Assembly (NCBI GenBank): GCA_036639875.1
Contig: JAVWHX010000004.1
Coordinates: forward strand, 1-61,099
DNA length: 61,099 nt
From: JAVWHX01 sp036639875
GTDB taxonomy: Bacteria > Bacillota_I > Bacilli_A > Erysipelotrichales > Coprobacillaceae
Direction of reading: 5' to 3'
Below are positions 1 through 8,668 of the stretch, in pieces. Position 1 is the first letter of the stretch; every line of letters starts with the position of its first letter. The notes beneath the pieces are model-generated. The model searched no databases, was not told where the DNA came from, and saw nothing but the letters and a program-made list of their open reading frames with translations. The translations under genes and the position numbers were made by a program.

Positions 1-87
1 AAGGCATTTGATAAGTGTAGACAAGATAAACCTGAATTGAAGGAAGTTGAAGGACGTCTTGTTGCTTGTCATCTATATGATAAATAG
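1..87 (+). CDS. Oligopeptide ABC transporter ATP-binding protein, C-terminal end only (OppF/DppF type)
   Basis: Only the last 28 codons lie in the window, reading in frame from base 1 to a TAG stop. The tail has a Cys, then Pro-Glu-Leu, and ends VACHLYDK. A terminal ACH motif of this kind is typical of OppF/DppF ATPases, where cysteines near the C-terminus can take part in an iron-sulfur site. The next gene, 20 bases downstream, encodes the matching peptide-binding lipoprotein, which supports the call. The ATP-binding domain itself is outside the window. Confidence 0.72.
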   Translation, partial: KAFDKCRQDKPELKEVEGRLVACHLYDK

Positions 88-107
88 TTGAAAGGAGAAA
101 AAGGGAA

Positions 108-1751
108 ATGAAAAGACTATTTGCAAGTTTAATGAGTTTAGCAATGGCTGTTGCATTAGTTGGTTGTGGAGGGGGAGACTCTTCTAGTAGTTCAACAACT
201 TTACGTGTAGGTTCTGGGAAAGATTTTGCGAATCCTGATCCAGCTGTTGTAGATGACTCTGTTACTGCCAATGTATTGGCACAAGCTTATGAAGGATTAT
301 ACAAATTAGGTAAAAATGGGGAAGTTGAACCATTATTAGCTACTGCATTACCAGAAATTAGTAAAGATGGGTTAACTTATACTATCAAAATGAAAGATGG
401 TTTAAAATGGAGTGATGGAAAAGCATTAACTGCTGAAGACTTCGCTTATTCAATTAAAAGAGCTGTAACAACTGAAGGTTATTACACTCAATTTATCTAT
501 CAATTTATTAAAGGTGCTGGAAAAATGACTGACAAGGGATGGGCAGCATACAAAACTATGGATGAATTGAAAGATATCGCAGTAAAAGCTGTAGATGCTA
601 CTACTCTTCAAATCGTTTTAAATGAAAAATGTGCTTATTTTACTTCATTATTAACAAACACAGTTTTCTATCCAGTTCAAAAAGAATATTTTGAAGCTAA
701 TGTTAAAGATGTAACGAAATCAACTTGGGCATTAGATACTAAATATCCTACTAATGGTGCATTCAAAGTAGATTCAGTAAGTGTAAAAGATAGCATTATG
801 TTATCTAAAAACACTAACTACTATGCTGCTGCTGATGTAAAATTAGAAAAAATTGAATTCAAGAATATTTCTGATAAAGATACACAAACAACTGCATTCA
901 AATCAGGACAACTTGATTTTGCTACAAATGTAAATGATAAAACAATTGCTAGTGATGAAGATTTAAAGAAACAAGTTTACAACATTGATCCATTTGTATG
1001 TAACTACTTTATCTTAGTTAATGCAGGAGATGAAAATACAAATCCAGCATTAAAAGATGTTAATGTACGTCAAGCAATTTCATATGCTGTTGATCGTCAA
1101 TCAATGTTAAAAGTTGTTGATAAAGGTGACAATGCTTATGAATTAAATGGTATGGTTCCTGTTGGTATTCCTGGAGTTAATGGTGACTTCCGTGAAGAAG
1201 CTGATAAAGAAGGAAAATATGCATCTTTTGATTTAGCTAAAGCACAAGAATTAATGAAAAAATCAGGTTATAGTGAAACTAAGAGATTAAAATTAGTATA
1301 CAGTTCAAATGACAATGCAATGCATAAAACTGTTGTTCAATCTTTACAACAATCATTAAAAGCAGCTTACATTGATTTAGAATATAAACCAATGGAAGGT
1401 GAAGCTTTCTTTGATGCTCGTGATAAAGGTGAATTTGAAATTGGACGTCATGCTATGACTGCTGACTTTATTGATCCAATGGCATATATGTCAATGTATG
1501 TTGGAGCAACTACTAAAGGTAATACTGTAGATGATAAAAAGTATGAAGATATGGTAAATGCTGCTAACAAATTAGATGGTAAAGATCGTTTAACTAAATT
1601 ACATGAAGCTGAAAAATATCTAGTACAAGAAAAGGCTTATATTATTCCTTTATTCGGATATTCTGATCCTCATTTAAAATCTTCTAAAGTAGAAGGAATT
1701 ACTTCTTCACCAGAAGGACATTTCAATTTAACAAGAGCTTATTTTAAATAA
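108..1751 (+). CDS. Oligopeptide-binding lipoprotein, ABC transporter family 5 (OppA-like)
   Basis: Extracytoplasmic substrate-binding protein of a peptide ABC importer, 547 residues, the normal length for family 5. It starts with a lipoprotein signal peptide; the lipobox LVGC puts the lipid-modified Cys at about residue 20, followed by a Gly/Ser-rich linker. The body has family landmarks: an N-terminal stretch with YEGLY and LKWSDGKALTAEDFAYSIKR, and a middle stretch VRQAISYAVDRQ. It is preceded by GAAAGGAG and the end of an OppF-type ATPase, so it closes a transporter operon. A terminator hairpin follows directly. The natural ligand cannot be read from sequence; peptides are the usual one. 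Confidence 0.9.
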   Translation: MKRLFASLMSLAMAVALVGCGGGDSSSSSTTLRVGSGKDFANPDPAVVDDSVTANVLAQAYEGLYKLGKNGEVEPLLATALPEISKDGLTYTIKMKDGLKWSDGKALTAEDFAYSIKRAVTTEGYYTQFIYQFIKGAGKMTDKGWAAYKTMDELKDIAVKAVDATTLQIVLNEKCAYFTSLLTNTVFYPVQKEYFEANVKDVTKSTWALDTKYPTNGAFKVDSVSVKDSIMLSKNTNYYAAADVKLEKIEFKNISDKDTQTTAFKSGQLDFATNVNDKTIASDEDLKKQVYNIDPFVCNYFILVNAGDENTNPALKDVNVRQAISYAVDRQSMLKVVDKGDNAYELNGMVPVGIPGVNGDFREEADKEGKYASFDLAKAQELMKKSGYSETKRLKLVYSSNDNAMHKTVVQSLQQSLKAAYIDLEYKPMEGEAFFDARDKGEFEIGRHAMTADFIDPMAYMSMYVGATTKGNTVDDKKYEDMVNAANKLDGKDRLTKLHEAEKYLVQEKAYIIPLFGYSDPHLKSSKVEGITSSPEGHFNLTRAYFK

Positions 1752-1754
1752 GAT

Positions 1755-1785
1755 AAATAAAAGGGGCACTTTGTGCTCCTTTTTT
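1755..1785 (+). terminator. Rho-independent terminator after oppA
   Basis: An AAAAGGGGCAC arm and its near-perfect complement GTGCTCCTTTT surround a 3-base loop and run into a T tract. It separates the transporter gene from the M24 peptidase, although some read-through is possible because only 16 bases separate it from the next start. Confidence 0.75.
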
Positions 1786-1800
1786 GAAAGGAAAAGAGTT

Positions 1801-3021
1801 ATGAAATCAATAAAAGAACAATATCAAATAAAAGATATATGCTTAAAAGAAAGACTAGATATCATTGTTCCTGATGTGATGAAACAAAGTCAAAGTGATG
1901 CTTGGATTGTTGCAAGTAAGGAATATCATGAAGATCTTGTTTTTGATTCTTTAACACCAGCTTGTTATTTAACAGCAAGACGTATTACTATGCTTGTGTT
2001 TATCAAAACAAATAATGAAGTGAAACGTTTTTCTTTAAGTATGCCAGATGCTTCTTTAAATCAATTCTACCCACAATATTGGAACTTTGGTAAGGAAGAA
2101 CAGATGGATGCATTAAATCGCTTATTTGATGAATATCAACCAAATAAGATAGCTATTAATATATCTAAGGACTTTACATATGCTGATGGACTAAGTTATG
2201 GATTATATGAAACATTAAAAGAATCATTAAAGAAAGAATATGTAGAAAGATTTGTTGTAGATGACATGCTTCCTATTAAAGTAATGGAAATTAGAACACC
2301 AACAGAATTAACTTTATATCCTGAATTAATGAATATTGCTTTTTCAATTATTGAGAAAACATTTAGTTTTGAAACAATTAAACCTGGAATAACAACACCT
2401 GAAGACTTAGAATACTTTATGATGGATTCAGTAACACAATTAGGTTTACAATATTGGTTCTCACCAACAATTGATATTCAAAGAGAAGGTCATGATGGTG
2501 TTATCTATGAAGGAGCAATTCAAAAAGGTGATTTATTACATTGTGATTTTGGTATTAAATACTTAAATATATGTAGTGATACTCAAAGATTAGCTTATGT
2601 GCCTAAAGATAACGATCAAGATGTTCCACAATGGATGCAAGATGGATTCAAAGTGAATAATCGTTTCCAAGATATTGTTTGTGAAACAATGGCTGCTGGA
2701 AAAACAGGAAATGATGTCTTAATGCAATCATTAGAAAAAGCCAAAGCTGAAGGTATTGATGCATGTTTATATTCACATCCATGTAATATTTATGGACATG
2801 GTCCAGGACCAACAATTGGATTATGGAATAATCAAAATCCTATCCCTATTAAAGGTGATGTAAAAATGTCATTAGATACTGTCTATGCATTAGAACTTAA
2901 TATTAAATATGAATATAATGGTTTAACTTATACAATCTTTAGTGAAGAAACTGTTTCTTTTACAAAAGATGGAGTTAACTATTTATACCCAAATAGAAAT
3001 AAGATATATTTTATTCAATAA
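1801..3021 (+). CDS. M24 family metallopeptidase (Xaa-Pro aminopeptidase/creatinase-like)
   Basis: Cytoplasmic dinuclear-metal peptidase, 406 residues from the ATG at 1801. An in-frame TTG at 1771 lies inside the preceding terminator, while GAAAGGAAAAG sits well placed before 1801, so the ATG is preferred. The N-terminal ~170 residues look like a creatinase N domain. The C-terminal pita-bread domain keeps all five metal ligands: Asp in HCDFG (about residue 249), Asp in CSDTQR, His in YGHGPGP, Glu in LELN and Glu in FSEETVSF. Placed directly after a peptide importer, it may trim imported peptides. Exact substrate preference is not visible. Confidence 0.85.
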   Translation: MKSIKEQYQIKDICLKERLDIIVPDVMKQSQSDAWIVASKEYHEDLVFDSLTPACYLTARRITMLVFIKTNNEVKRFSLSMPDASLNQFYPQYWNFGKEEQMDALNRLFDEYQPNKIAINISKDFTYADGLSYGLYETLKESLKKEYVERFVVDDMLPIKVMEIRTPTELTLYPELMNIAFSIIEKTFSFETIKPGITTPEDLEYFMMDSVTQLGLQYWFSPTIDIQREGHDGVIYEGAIQKGDLLHCDFGIKYLNICSDTQRLAYVPKDNDQDVPQWMQDGFKVNNRFQDIVCETMAAGKTGNDVLMQSLEKAKAEGIDACLYSHPCNIYGHGPGPTIGLWNNQNPIPIKGDVKMSLDTVYALELNIKYEYNGLTYTIFSEETVSFTKDGVNYLYPNRNKIYFIQ

Positions 3022-3024
3022 ATT

Positions 3025-3055
3025 GATTACCATTGATGGTAGTCTTTTTATTTTT
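3025..3055 (+). terminator. Rho-independent terminator after the M24 peptidase
   Basis: Stem GATTACC / GGTAGTC (one G-T pair) with a 6-base loop, followed by TTTTTATTTTT. It begins a few bases after the stop codon. Confidence 0.8.
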
Positions 3056-3121
3056 GTAGTGCGTAAATAAAATCTTTGTGATACAATTTTATAAGATATT
3101 ATCAAAAAGGGAGGGAATCTT

Positions 3122-4717
3122 ATGTATACAATGGTTGTAGCTGATGATGAATTTGAGTTACGTCGCGCTATCATAGAAGCTGTTCCTTGGGAAGAAATAG
3201 GCTTTAAAATTATTGGTGAAGCAGAAAATGGGGTAGAAGCATTAGAACTCGTTGAAACATTAGAACCAGATATTTTATTAACTGATATAAAAATGCCTTT
3301 TATCTCTGGTATAGACTTAGCAAGACAAGTCAGAGAAATACGCCCAGCAATGCAAATTGTTTTTTTAAGTGGTTATGATGACTTTAGTTATGCTCAACAA
3401 GCTATTCAATATAATATTATTAAGTATTTATTAAAACCAATATCAAAAGATGAAATTGTTCAAGAATTTAAAAGTATTAAAGAAAAGATGGATTCATTAA
3501 GTGAAATCTTTACAATTAATAATGATTCTGATATTTTACAATTACATGTTGATCATTTTTTAATGTCTTTATTATTAGATAGAGAATATTCTGTAACACC
3601 AACATCTGATTATGAAGATATGTTAAATCAAAAATCTATAGAATTAAACTTAAGAGAAAGTCTTAAAGATAAATCTAACTATATGGTTATTGTTACTCGT
3701 TTCTTTGATAATAATGAGAATATTACTCAAATGAAACATTTGAACGCTATTGATACAATTGCAAGAAAATACTTAAGATGTGGATCATTTTATTCTCATG
3801 GGAAAATTGTTTCATTATTTGTAGGTATGAATTGGGCGATTGAAAGATATAAAGATATAGTTGTGAATGAAATCGTTCAAACATCAAAACGAACTATCAA
3901 TCAAGATTGTTATATAGGAATAAGTAGTGTAGTTGATGTTTTATCTAAAACTTATATAGCATATGATGAAGCTTGTAATGCATTAGAATATGGAAATGGT
4001 GCTCATCGTAATGTAAGTTATATAGAGGATATAGAACGTAAGAATACATTGAGTTATGGATATGTTGAAAAAGTTACATCTAAGGTAGAAATTCTTTTAA
4101 AATCTAGTCAAGGTGAGGATATTGAAAAATATATATCAAGTATTTTTGTTGAACTGATAGATCAGAATGCATCAAGATCAGATATTGATTTATTAATCAT
4201 GCATATGATTTCTACATCATGTACGCTTGTTCACTCACTATGTGATGAAAATTCATCAAGTGATTCATTTAATCAAGCATCAGAAACCTCTCAAATATTA
4301 TCTAAACATTCTTTTAATGAAAAAAGAAAAGATATTACTGATTTTTGTATAAAGTGTAAGGATTTAATTAATAAACAAAAAAGATTAAATAGTGAAGTTG
4401 TTTGTGATCAAATTATGGAAATCATTAATCGAGATTATGGTAATGAGGATTTATCTCTACCTTTAGTTGGTGATCAATTACATATAAGTGCAAGTTATTT
4501 AAGTTCTTTAATAAAAAAAGGAATAGGCGAAAGCTTTGTTTCAGTTTTAACAAAAAAGCGAATGGAAGTTGCAAAAGAATTAGTTTTATATTCACCCGCT
4601 AAATTATTAGAAATTGCGAATCAATGTGGGTATAGTGATCAACATTATTTTAGTTATTGTTTTAAAAGATATTATGGGGTATCACCAAATAAGATGAGAG
4701 AGCAAAAAACATTATGA
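3122..4717 (+). CDS. AraC-family response regulator (YesN type)
   Basis: Transcription activator, 531 residues. An N-terminal receiver domain carries the acidic pocket (ADDE near residue 8), the phospho-acceptor Asp55 in LLTDIKMP and Lys in LLKPIS. A poorly conserved 300-residue middle follows. The last ~100 residues form two helix-turn-helix motifs of the AraC type, including ISASYLSSLIKKGIGESF and ANQCGYSDQHYFSYCFKRYYGVSP. GGGAGGG lies just before the ATG. The stop overlaps the start of the kinase gene by 4 bases (ATGA), so the two are translationally coupled. Direct repeats upstream of mglB are its likely target. Confidence 0.92.
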   Translation: MYTMVVADDEFELRRAIIEAVPWEEIGFKIIGEAENGVEALELVETLEPDILLTDIKMPFISGIDLARQVREIRPAMQIVFLSGYDDFSYAQQAIQYNIIKYLLKPISKDEIVQEFKSIKEKMDSLSEIFTINNDSDILQLHVDHFLMSLLLDREYSVTPTSDYEDMLNQKSIELNLRESLKDKSNYMVIVTRFFDNNENITQMKHLNAIDTIARKYLRCGSFYSHGKIVSLFVGMNWAIERYKDIVVNEIVQTSKRTINQDCYIGISSVVDVLSKTYIAYDEACNALEYGNGAHRNVSYIEDIERKNTLSYGYVEKVTSKVEILLKSSQGEDIEKYISSIFVELIDQNASRSDIDLLIMHMISTSCTLVHSLCDENSSSDSFNQASETSQILSKHSFNEKRKDITDFCIKCKDLINKQKRLNSEVVCDQIMEIINRDYGNEDLSLPLVGDQLHISASYLSSLIKKGIGESFVSVLTKKRMEVAKELVLYSPAKLLEIANQCGYSDQHYFSYCFKRYYGVSPNKMREQKTL

Positions 4718-6435
4718 GAAAAGTAAAAATAAGGAATTTTTCTATATCTATATATCTAATGTTATTTGTTATTGGAACAGTTATTGTTGTAGCATTTTTA
4801 TTAACCTTATCATTCTTTCAAATATTTAAAGAATCTATGACAAGTTTTGCTATGACAAATGCTGAGCAATCTATTACTCAAGTCTCAGATACAATTGGAA
4901 ACTATTCTAGTGTTATCAAGCATAATATGGATAATATTGTATCAACAGTTTCACTTGCTGAAAATCAAAGTGTTATCGAAGAACATACAAAAACAATGGT
5001 TGATATTAATGATGATATTGTTTCTATTATTTTATATGATGAAAATGGGAAAATTCTACAATATCAAGGTAAATATAGTTTAAAGAAAAATATTGAAACA
5101 AATTTATCTTTTAATAAAGCTGAACTTGATAAAACATCTGATTATAGTATTAGTGCACCACATGTTCAAAGTATATTTGAACAACAATATCCTTGGGTTG
5201 TCACAATTGCTCAAAAGAAATGGGCTGGAAGTTATGGTAAAGAAGTCTATGTAACAATGGATATCCGTTTTTCTTCAATGGCTACAAATATTGATAATGT
5301 AGGGATTGGTCAACATGGGTATTGTTATATTGCTAATAATCAAGGAGAAATTATTTATCATCCTTTACAACAATTAATATATCTTGATATAAAAAAAGAA
5401 AATAATGAAATTATTTCTGAATTAGGTCAAAATACAAAGATATATGATGGAACGATTTATGCATCAAAAGAAGTCCCTAATTTTAATTGGAAAGTTGTTG
5501 GAGTTAGTTATGTATCTGAACTGGTTGATAGCAAGGTTGCTACCGCAACAACAAGTATGATAAGTATCTTATTTGTTGTTATCTTATGTGCCTCTATACT
5601 CGTATTTGCACTTTCAAGAAAATTAACAAAACCAATTCGTTCATTAGTTTCTGCAATGAATGAATTTGAAAAGAATGCTATTGATTTTAAATATTCACCA
5701 ACACTAGGAGTTAGTGAATTTAACAAGTTATCTCATTCCTTTGAACATATGGTTGTTCAAATTCAAGAATTAATGGAAAGAGTGAAGAGTGAAGAAATTA
5801 TTTTAAGAAAGACAGAATTAAAAGCATTACAAGCTCAAATTAATCCTCATTTTCTATATAATACATTAGATTCAATTCAATGGATGTGTGAAAGAGAAAA
5901 GACTGAAGATGCTATTAAAATGGTTAGTGCTTTAGCTCAATTGTTTAGAATTAGTATATCAAAAGGTTATGAACTAATTCCGATTGAAAAAGAAATTCAA
6001 CATGCTAAGAACTATCTTGTTATTCAAAGTTATCGTTATAAAGATCAATTTGAATATACATTTGATATTGATGAAGAAGTTTTACCTTATTTCTGTCATA
6101 AAATTACTTTACAACCAATTATTGAAAATGCTTTATATCATGGAATATCAAGAATGATAGATGAAGGAAAAATTGTAATTACTGCAAAGAAAGAAGGAAA
6201 TGATATTCTCTTTACAATTAGTGATAATGGTATAGGAATGACATCAGAACAAGTGACTGAGATACTTCGTAAAGAATTAACTGATAGTAAGGGAATTGGG
6301 GTTAAGAATGTAAATGATCGAATTAAAATATATTTTGGTGAAGAGTATGGAATTACTGTTAACAGTGAGTTAGATGTAGGGACAACTATTACAATCAGAA
6401 TTCCAGCAATTATGGAGGAATACTACAGTGCATAA
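4714..6435 (+). CDS. Sensor histidine kinase, YesM/LytS-like (His_kinase domain)
   Basis: Membrane kinase of 573 residues. One transmembrane helix near residues 13-34 and another near 280-302 bracket a ~245-residue external domain of the Cache type. A HAMP linker follows. The phospho-accepting His is about residue 379 in the family motif QINPHFLYNTLDSIQW. The ATPase lid has SDNGIGMT and the G2-like GIGVKNVNDRI. It overlaps the regulator gene upstream by 4 bases and the sugar-binding lipoprotein downstream by 8 bases, so the three are made together. The lipoprotein probably presents sugar to the external domain. Confidence 0.92.
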   Translation: MRKVKIRNFSISIYLMLFVIGTVIVVAFLLTLSFFQIFKESMTSFAMTNAEQSITQVSDTIGNYSSVIKHNMDNIVSTVSLAENQSVIEEHTKTMVDINDDIVSIILYDENGKILQYQGKYSLKKNIETNLSFNKAELDKTSDYSISAPHVQSIFEQQYPWVVTIAQKKWAGSYGKEVYVTMDIRFSSMATNIDNVGIGQHGYCYIANNQGEIIYHPLQQLIYLDIKKENNEIISELGQNTKIYDGTIYASKEVPNFNWKVVGVSYVSELVDSKVATATTSMISILFVVILCASILVFALSRKLTKPIRSLVSAMNEFEKNAIDFKYSPTLGVSEFNKLSHSFEHMVVQIQELMERVKSEEIILRKTELKALQAQINPHFLYNTLDSIQWMCEREKTEDAIKMVSALAQLFRISISKGYELIPIEKEIQHAKNYLVIQSYRYKDQFEYTFDIDEEVLPYFCHKITLQPIIENALYHGISRMIDEGKIVITAKKEGNDILFTISDNGIGMTSEQVTEILRKELTDSKGIGVKNVNDRIKIYFGEEYGITVNSELDVGTTITIRIPAIMEEYYSA

Positions 6436-7375
6436 GAAAATATCTATATTGATTTTGTGTTTGATGATTATGTTATGTGGTTGCACAACAACTAAAGATA
6501 AATTAAAAATTGATGTTATTGTGAAATCAACAACATCACAGTTCTTTAAGTCTGTTTATTCAGGAGCTAATGCAGCTAGTAAAGAATATAATATTGATTT
6601 ATCATTTGTAGGTCCAGAAAATGAAGAAGATTATAAATCACAGGTTAAAATGATTGAAAATTCAATTAGTAAGAATGTTGATGCGATTGTATTATCTTCA
6701 ATTGATTATCATAAATTAACTGAACCAGTAGAAAAAGCTGTTTCAAAAGGGATTAAGGTTGTTATTATTGATAGTGATGTGAACTCTGATAAAGTAAGTT
6801 TACGTATCACAACAAACAATTTTGAAGCTGGTAAAATGGCTGGGCAAGCTGCTTTAGACATAGATGAACCAAGTAAAACAGTAGGGATTGTTAATTTTGA
6901 TGCAAATACTGCTAATGGTCAAGAAAGAGAAAATGGCTTTAGAGAGGCTTTAAAAGAGAATAAAGATATTAAAAATATTTATACGATTAATGTTCAATCA
7001 AATATTGCATCGGCTACAAAAGGAACCTTTCAATTGTTAGAAGAACATCCTGATATTAATGTTATTGCAACATTTAATGAGTGGACAACTTTAGGTGTTG
7101 GTGATGCAATGAGAGAAAAGAAACTAAAGAATAAGGTGTCTGTAATTGCTTTTGATAACAATCCTATTTCTGTAGAAATGCTTGAAACAGGAGAAATAGA
7201 TGCTTTGATTGTTCAAAATCCTTTTGCTTTAGGATACTTAGGAGTAGAAGAAGCATATGAGTTAGTGAACGGAAAAAAGGAATCAGAAGAATTTGTTTAT
7301 ACAAAGACAGTAACGATTACCAAAAACAATATGTTTGAACAAGAAAATCAAAAAATAGTATTTCCTTTTGACTAA
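6428..7375 (+). CDS. Sugar-binding lipoprotein, third component of the sensor system (periplasmic binding protein family 1)
   Basis: A 315-residue ribose/galactose-type binding protein starting at GTG, which sits 11 bases after GGAGG and overlaps the kinase stop by 8 bases. The lipobox LCGC puts the lipidated Cys at about residue 19. The fold landmarks are VIVKSTTSQFFKSVYSGA near the N-terminus, KNVDAIVLSSID, KVVIIDSDV and VIAFDNNPISVEMLETG. It is separated from mglB by a terminator and is much diverged from it. In related systems such proteins deliver ligand-dependent signals to the partner kinase instead of a permease. Galactose sensing is inferred from the neighbouring mgl genes. Confidence 0.82.
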   Translation: MHKKISILILCLMIMLCGCTTTKDKLKIDVIVKSTTSQFFKSVYSGANAASKEYNIDLSFVGPENEEDYKSQVKMIENSISKNVDAIVLSSIDYHKLTEPVEKAVSKGIKVVIIDSDVNSDKVSLRITTNNFEAGKMAGQAALDIDEPSKTVGIVNFDANTANGQERENGFREALKENKDIKNIYTINVQSNIASATKGTFQLLEEHPDINVIATFNEWTTLGVGDAMREKKLKNKVSVIAFDNNPISVEMLETGEIDALIVQNPFALGYLGVEEAYELVNGKKESEEFVYTKTVTITKNNMFEQENQKIVFPFD

Positions 7376-7400
7376 TCTCCTTAATAGGGGATTTTTTATT
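7374..7400 (+). terminator. Rho-independent terminator after the sensor operon
   Basis: Stem AATCTCC / GGGGATT with a 6-base loop and a following T tract. It starts in the stop codon of the sugar-binding lipoprotein gene and insulates mglB from the sensor operon. Confidence 0.75.
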
Positions 7401-7408
7401 TTACAATA

Positions 7409-7440
7409 AATAGAATTTTACCTATAGTGAATAGAATTTT
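7409..7440 (+). promoter_or_regulatory. Pair of 11-bp direct repeats, likely response-regulator site for mglB
   Basis: AATAGAATTTT occurs at 7409-7419 and again, identically, at 7430-7440. The start-to-start distance is 21 bases, two turns of the helix, which is how AraC-type activators usually bind tandem half-sites. The second copy ends about 32 bases before the putative -10 box of mglB. Assignment to the response regulator encoded at 3122 is inference. Confidence 0.6.
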
Positions 7441-7471
7441 GTATTACAAAAATAGTCAATTGAGTTTAGAA

Positions 7472-7477
7472 TAATAT
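7472..7477 (+). promoter_or_regulatory. Putative -10 box of the mgl operon
   Basis: TAATAT lies 32 bases before the mglB start codon. No recognisable -35 hexamer is found 16-18 bases upstream, which is expected for a promoter that depends on an activator bound just upstream. Confidence 0.45.
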
Positions 7478-7508
7478 TGTAAGAACTAAAAAGGGAGGAA
7501 ACAAAAAA

Positions 7509-8597
7509 ATGAAAAAAGTTCTATCTTTATTATTATCATGTGCAATGGTACTTTGTATGGGTATCGCACTAACTGGTTGTGGTTCTGATAAAAAGGAATC
7601 AGGAGGAGGAGAAGCTACAGTTCATGTATTCTACTATAGCAATGCCGATCCATATATTTCAAGTGTAAGAGCTGTCTTAGATAAACAACTTAAAGATGCT
7701 GGAATTGTTGCTCAAAATTATGATGGTAACAATAACCAAACGACTCAATCTGAACAAATCGATACTGCAATTACTAAAGGTGCAAAAGTATTAGTCGTTA
7801 ATCTTGTTAACACAAAATCTGTAGATGCTGCTCAAGCAATTGTTGATAAAGCAAAAGCTAAAGACATTCCTGTAATCTTCTTCAATCGTGAAGTTGATAG
7901 TAGTGTTGTTAAGAGTTATGAAAAATGTGCATTTATCGGTACAGATGCTGCTGAAGCTGGACATTTACAAGGTAAGATGGTTGGAGAATATTTATTAAAA
8001 GATTATGATAAATATGATTTAAACAAAGATGGTAAAATTTCTTATGTAATGTTTAAAGGTGAAGAAGGAAATAACGAAGCAACTTATCGTACTCAATACG
8101 GTGTTGAAGATGCTAACAAAGTATTAAAAGATGCTGGAAAATCAGAATTAGTATTCTATGATGCAGCTAATGCAAATAAATACTTAGTTGACAAAGATGG
8201 TGCTTGGTCTTCAAAAGCTTCACAAGAATATATGGATACTGCTCTTGCTTCTTATAGCGAAGGTAATAAGAATATGATTGAGTTAGTTATCTGTAATAAT
8301 GATGGTATGGCAGAAGGTGCAATCACTTCATTAAAAACTGCTGGATACAATACAGGTAGTGGTAAAACAATCCCTGTATTTGGAGTAGATGCTACTGCTT
8401 CTGCAATTGAATTAATTAAAGCTAAATCTATGGCTGGTACTATTAAGCAAGATGCTGAAGGTATGGCTAAAGCAATCACTTTATTAGCTGGTAATGCTAA
8501 TGGTGGTAAAGGTTTAATGGATGGTACTACTAGCTACAATATCGATAAAGATGTTGCTAAAATCCGTATCCCATACGCACAATATTTAGGAGAATAA
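7509..8597 (+). CDS. mglB: Galactose/methylgalactoside-binding lipoprotein of the Mgl ABC transporter
   Basis: Sugar receptor of the Mgl importer, 362 residues, held to the outer face of the membrane by a lipid on about Cys24 (lipobox LTGC). The calcium-binding loop typical of galactose-binding proteins is present as DLNKDGKIS near residues 171-179. ICNNDGMAEGA and PVFGVDATASAIELI are also family features. AAGGGAGGAA precedes the ATG. It is first in an operon with mglA, mglC and an InlB-repeat protein, and an intercistronic hairpin after it may raise its expression over the permease parts. Confidence 0.92.
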   Translation: MKKVLSLLLSCAMVLCMGIALTGCGSDKKESGGGEATVHVFYYSNADPYISSVRAVLDKQLKDAGIVAQNYDGNNNQTTQSEQIDTAITKGAKVLVVNLVNTKSVDAAQAIVDKAKAKDIPVIFFNREVDSSVVKSYEKCAFIGTDAAEAGHLQGKMVGEYLLKDYDKYDLNKDGKISYVMFKGEEGNNEATYRTQYGVEDANKVLKDAGKSELVFYDAANANKYLVDKDGAWSSKASQEYMDTALASYSEGNKNMIELVICNNDGMAEGAITSLKTAGYNTGSGKTIPVFGVDATASAIELIKAKSMAGTIKQDAEGMAKAITLLAGNANGGKGLMDGTTSYNIDKDVAKIRIPYAQYLGE

Positions 8598-8614
8598 GAC
8601 TAATTAAAAGTAGG

Positions 8615-8648
8615 TGGGGCATTTTGGCATGACCAATGCCCCATTTCT
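8615..8648 (+). terminator. Intercistronic hairpin between mglB and mglA (partial terminator or mRNA stabiliser)
   Basis: Perfect 9-bp stem TGGGGCATT / AATGCCCCA with an 11-base loop, followed by a broken T tract. It lies between the binding-protein gene and the ATPase gene. Such structures usually let the binding protein be made in excess. Confidence 0.65.
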
Positions 8649-8668
8649 CTTTGTAAAGGAGGAAAGTT

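Noticed and set aside
2983..3174. Minus-strand 63-codon frame across the M24/regulator gap
   Set aside because: It overlaps two well-supported plus-strand genes and a terminator, lacks a ribosome binding site and has low-complexity composition.
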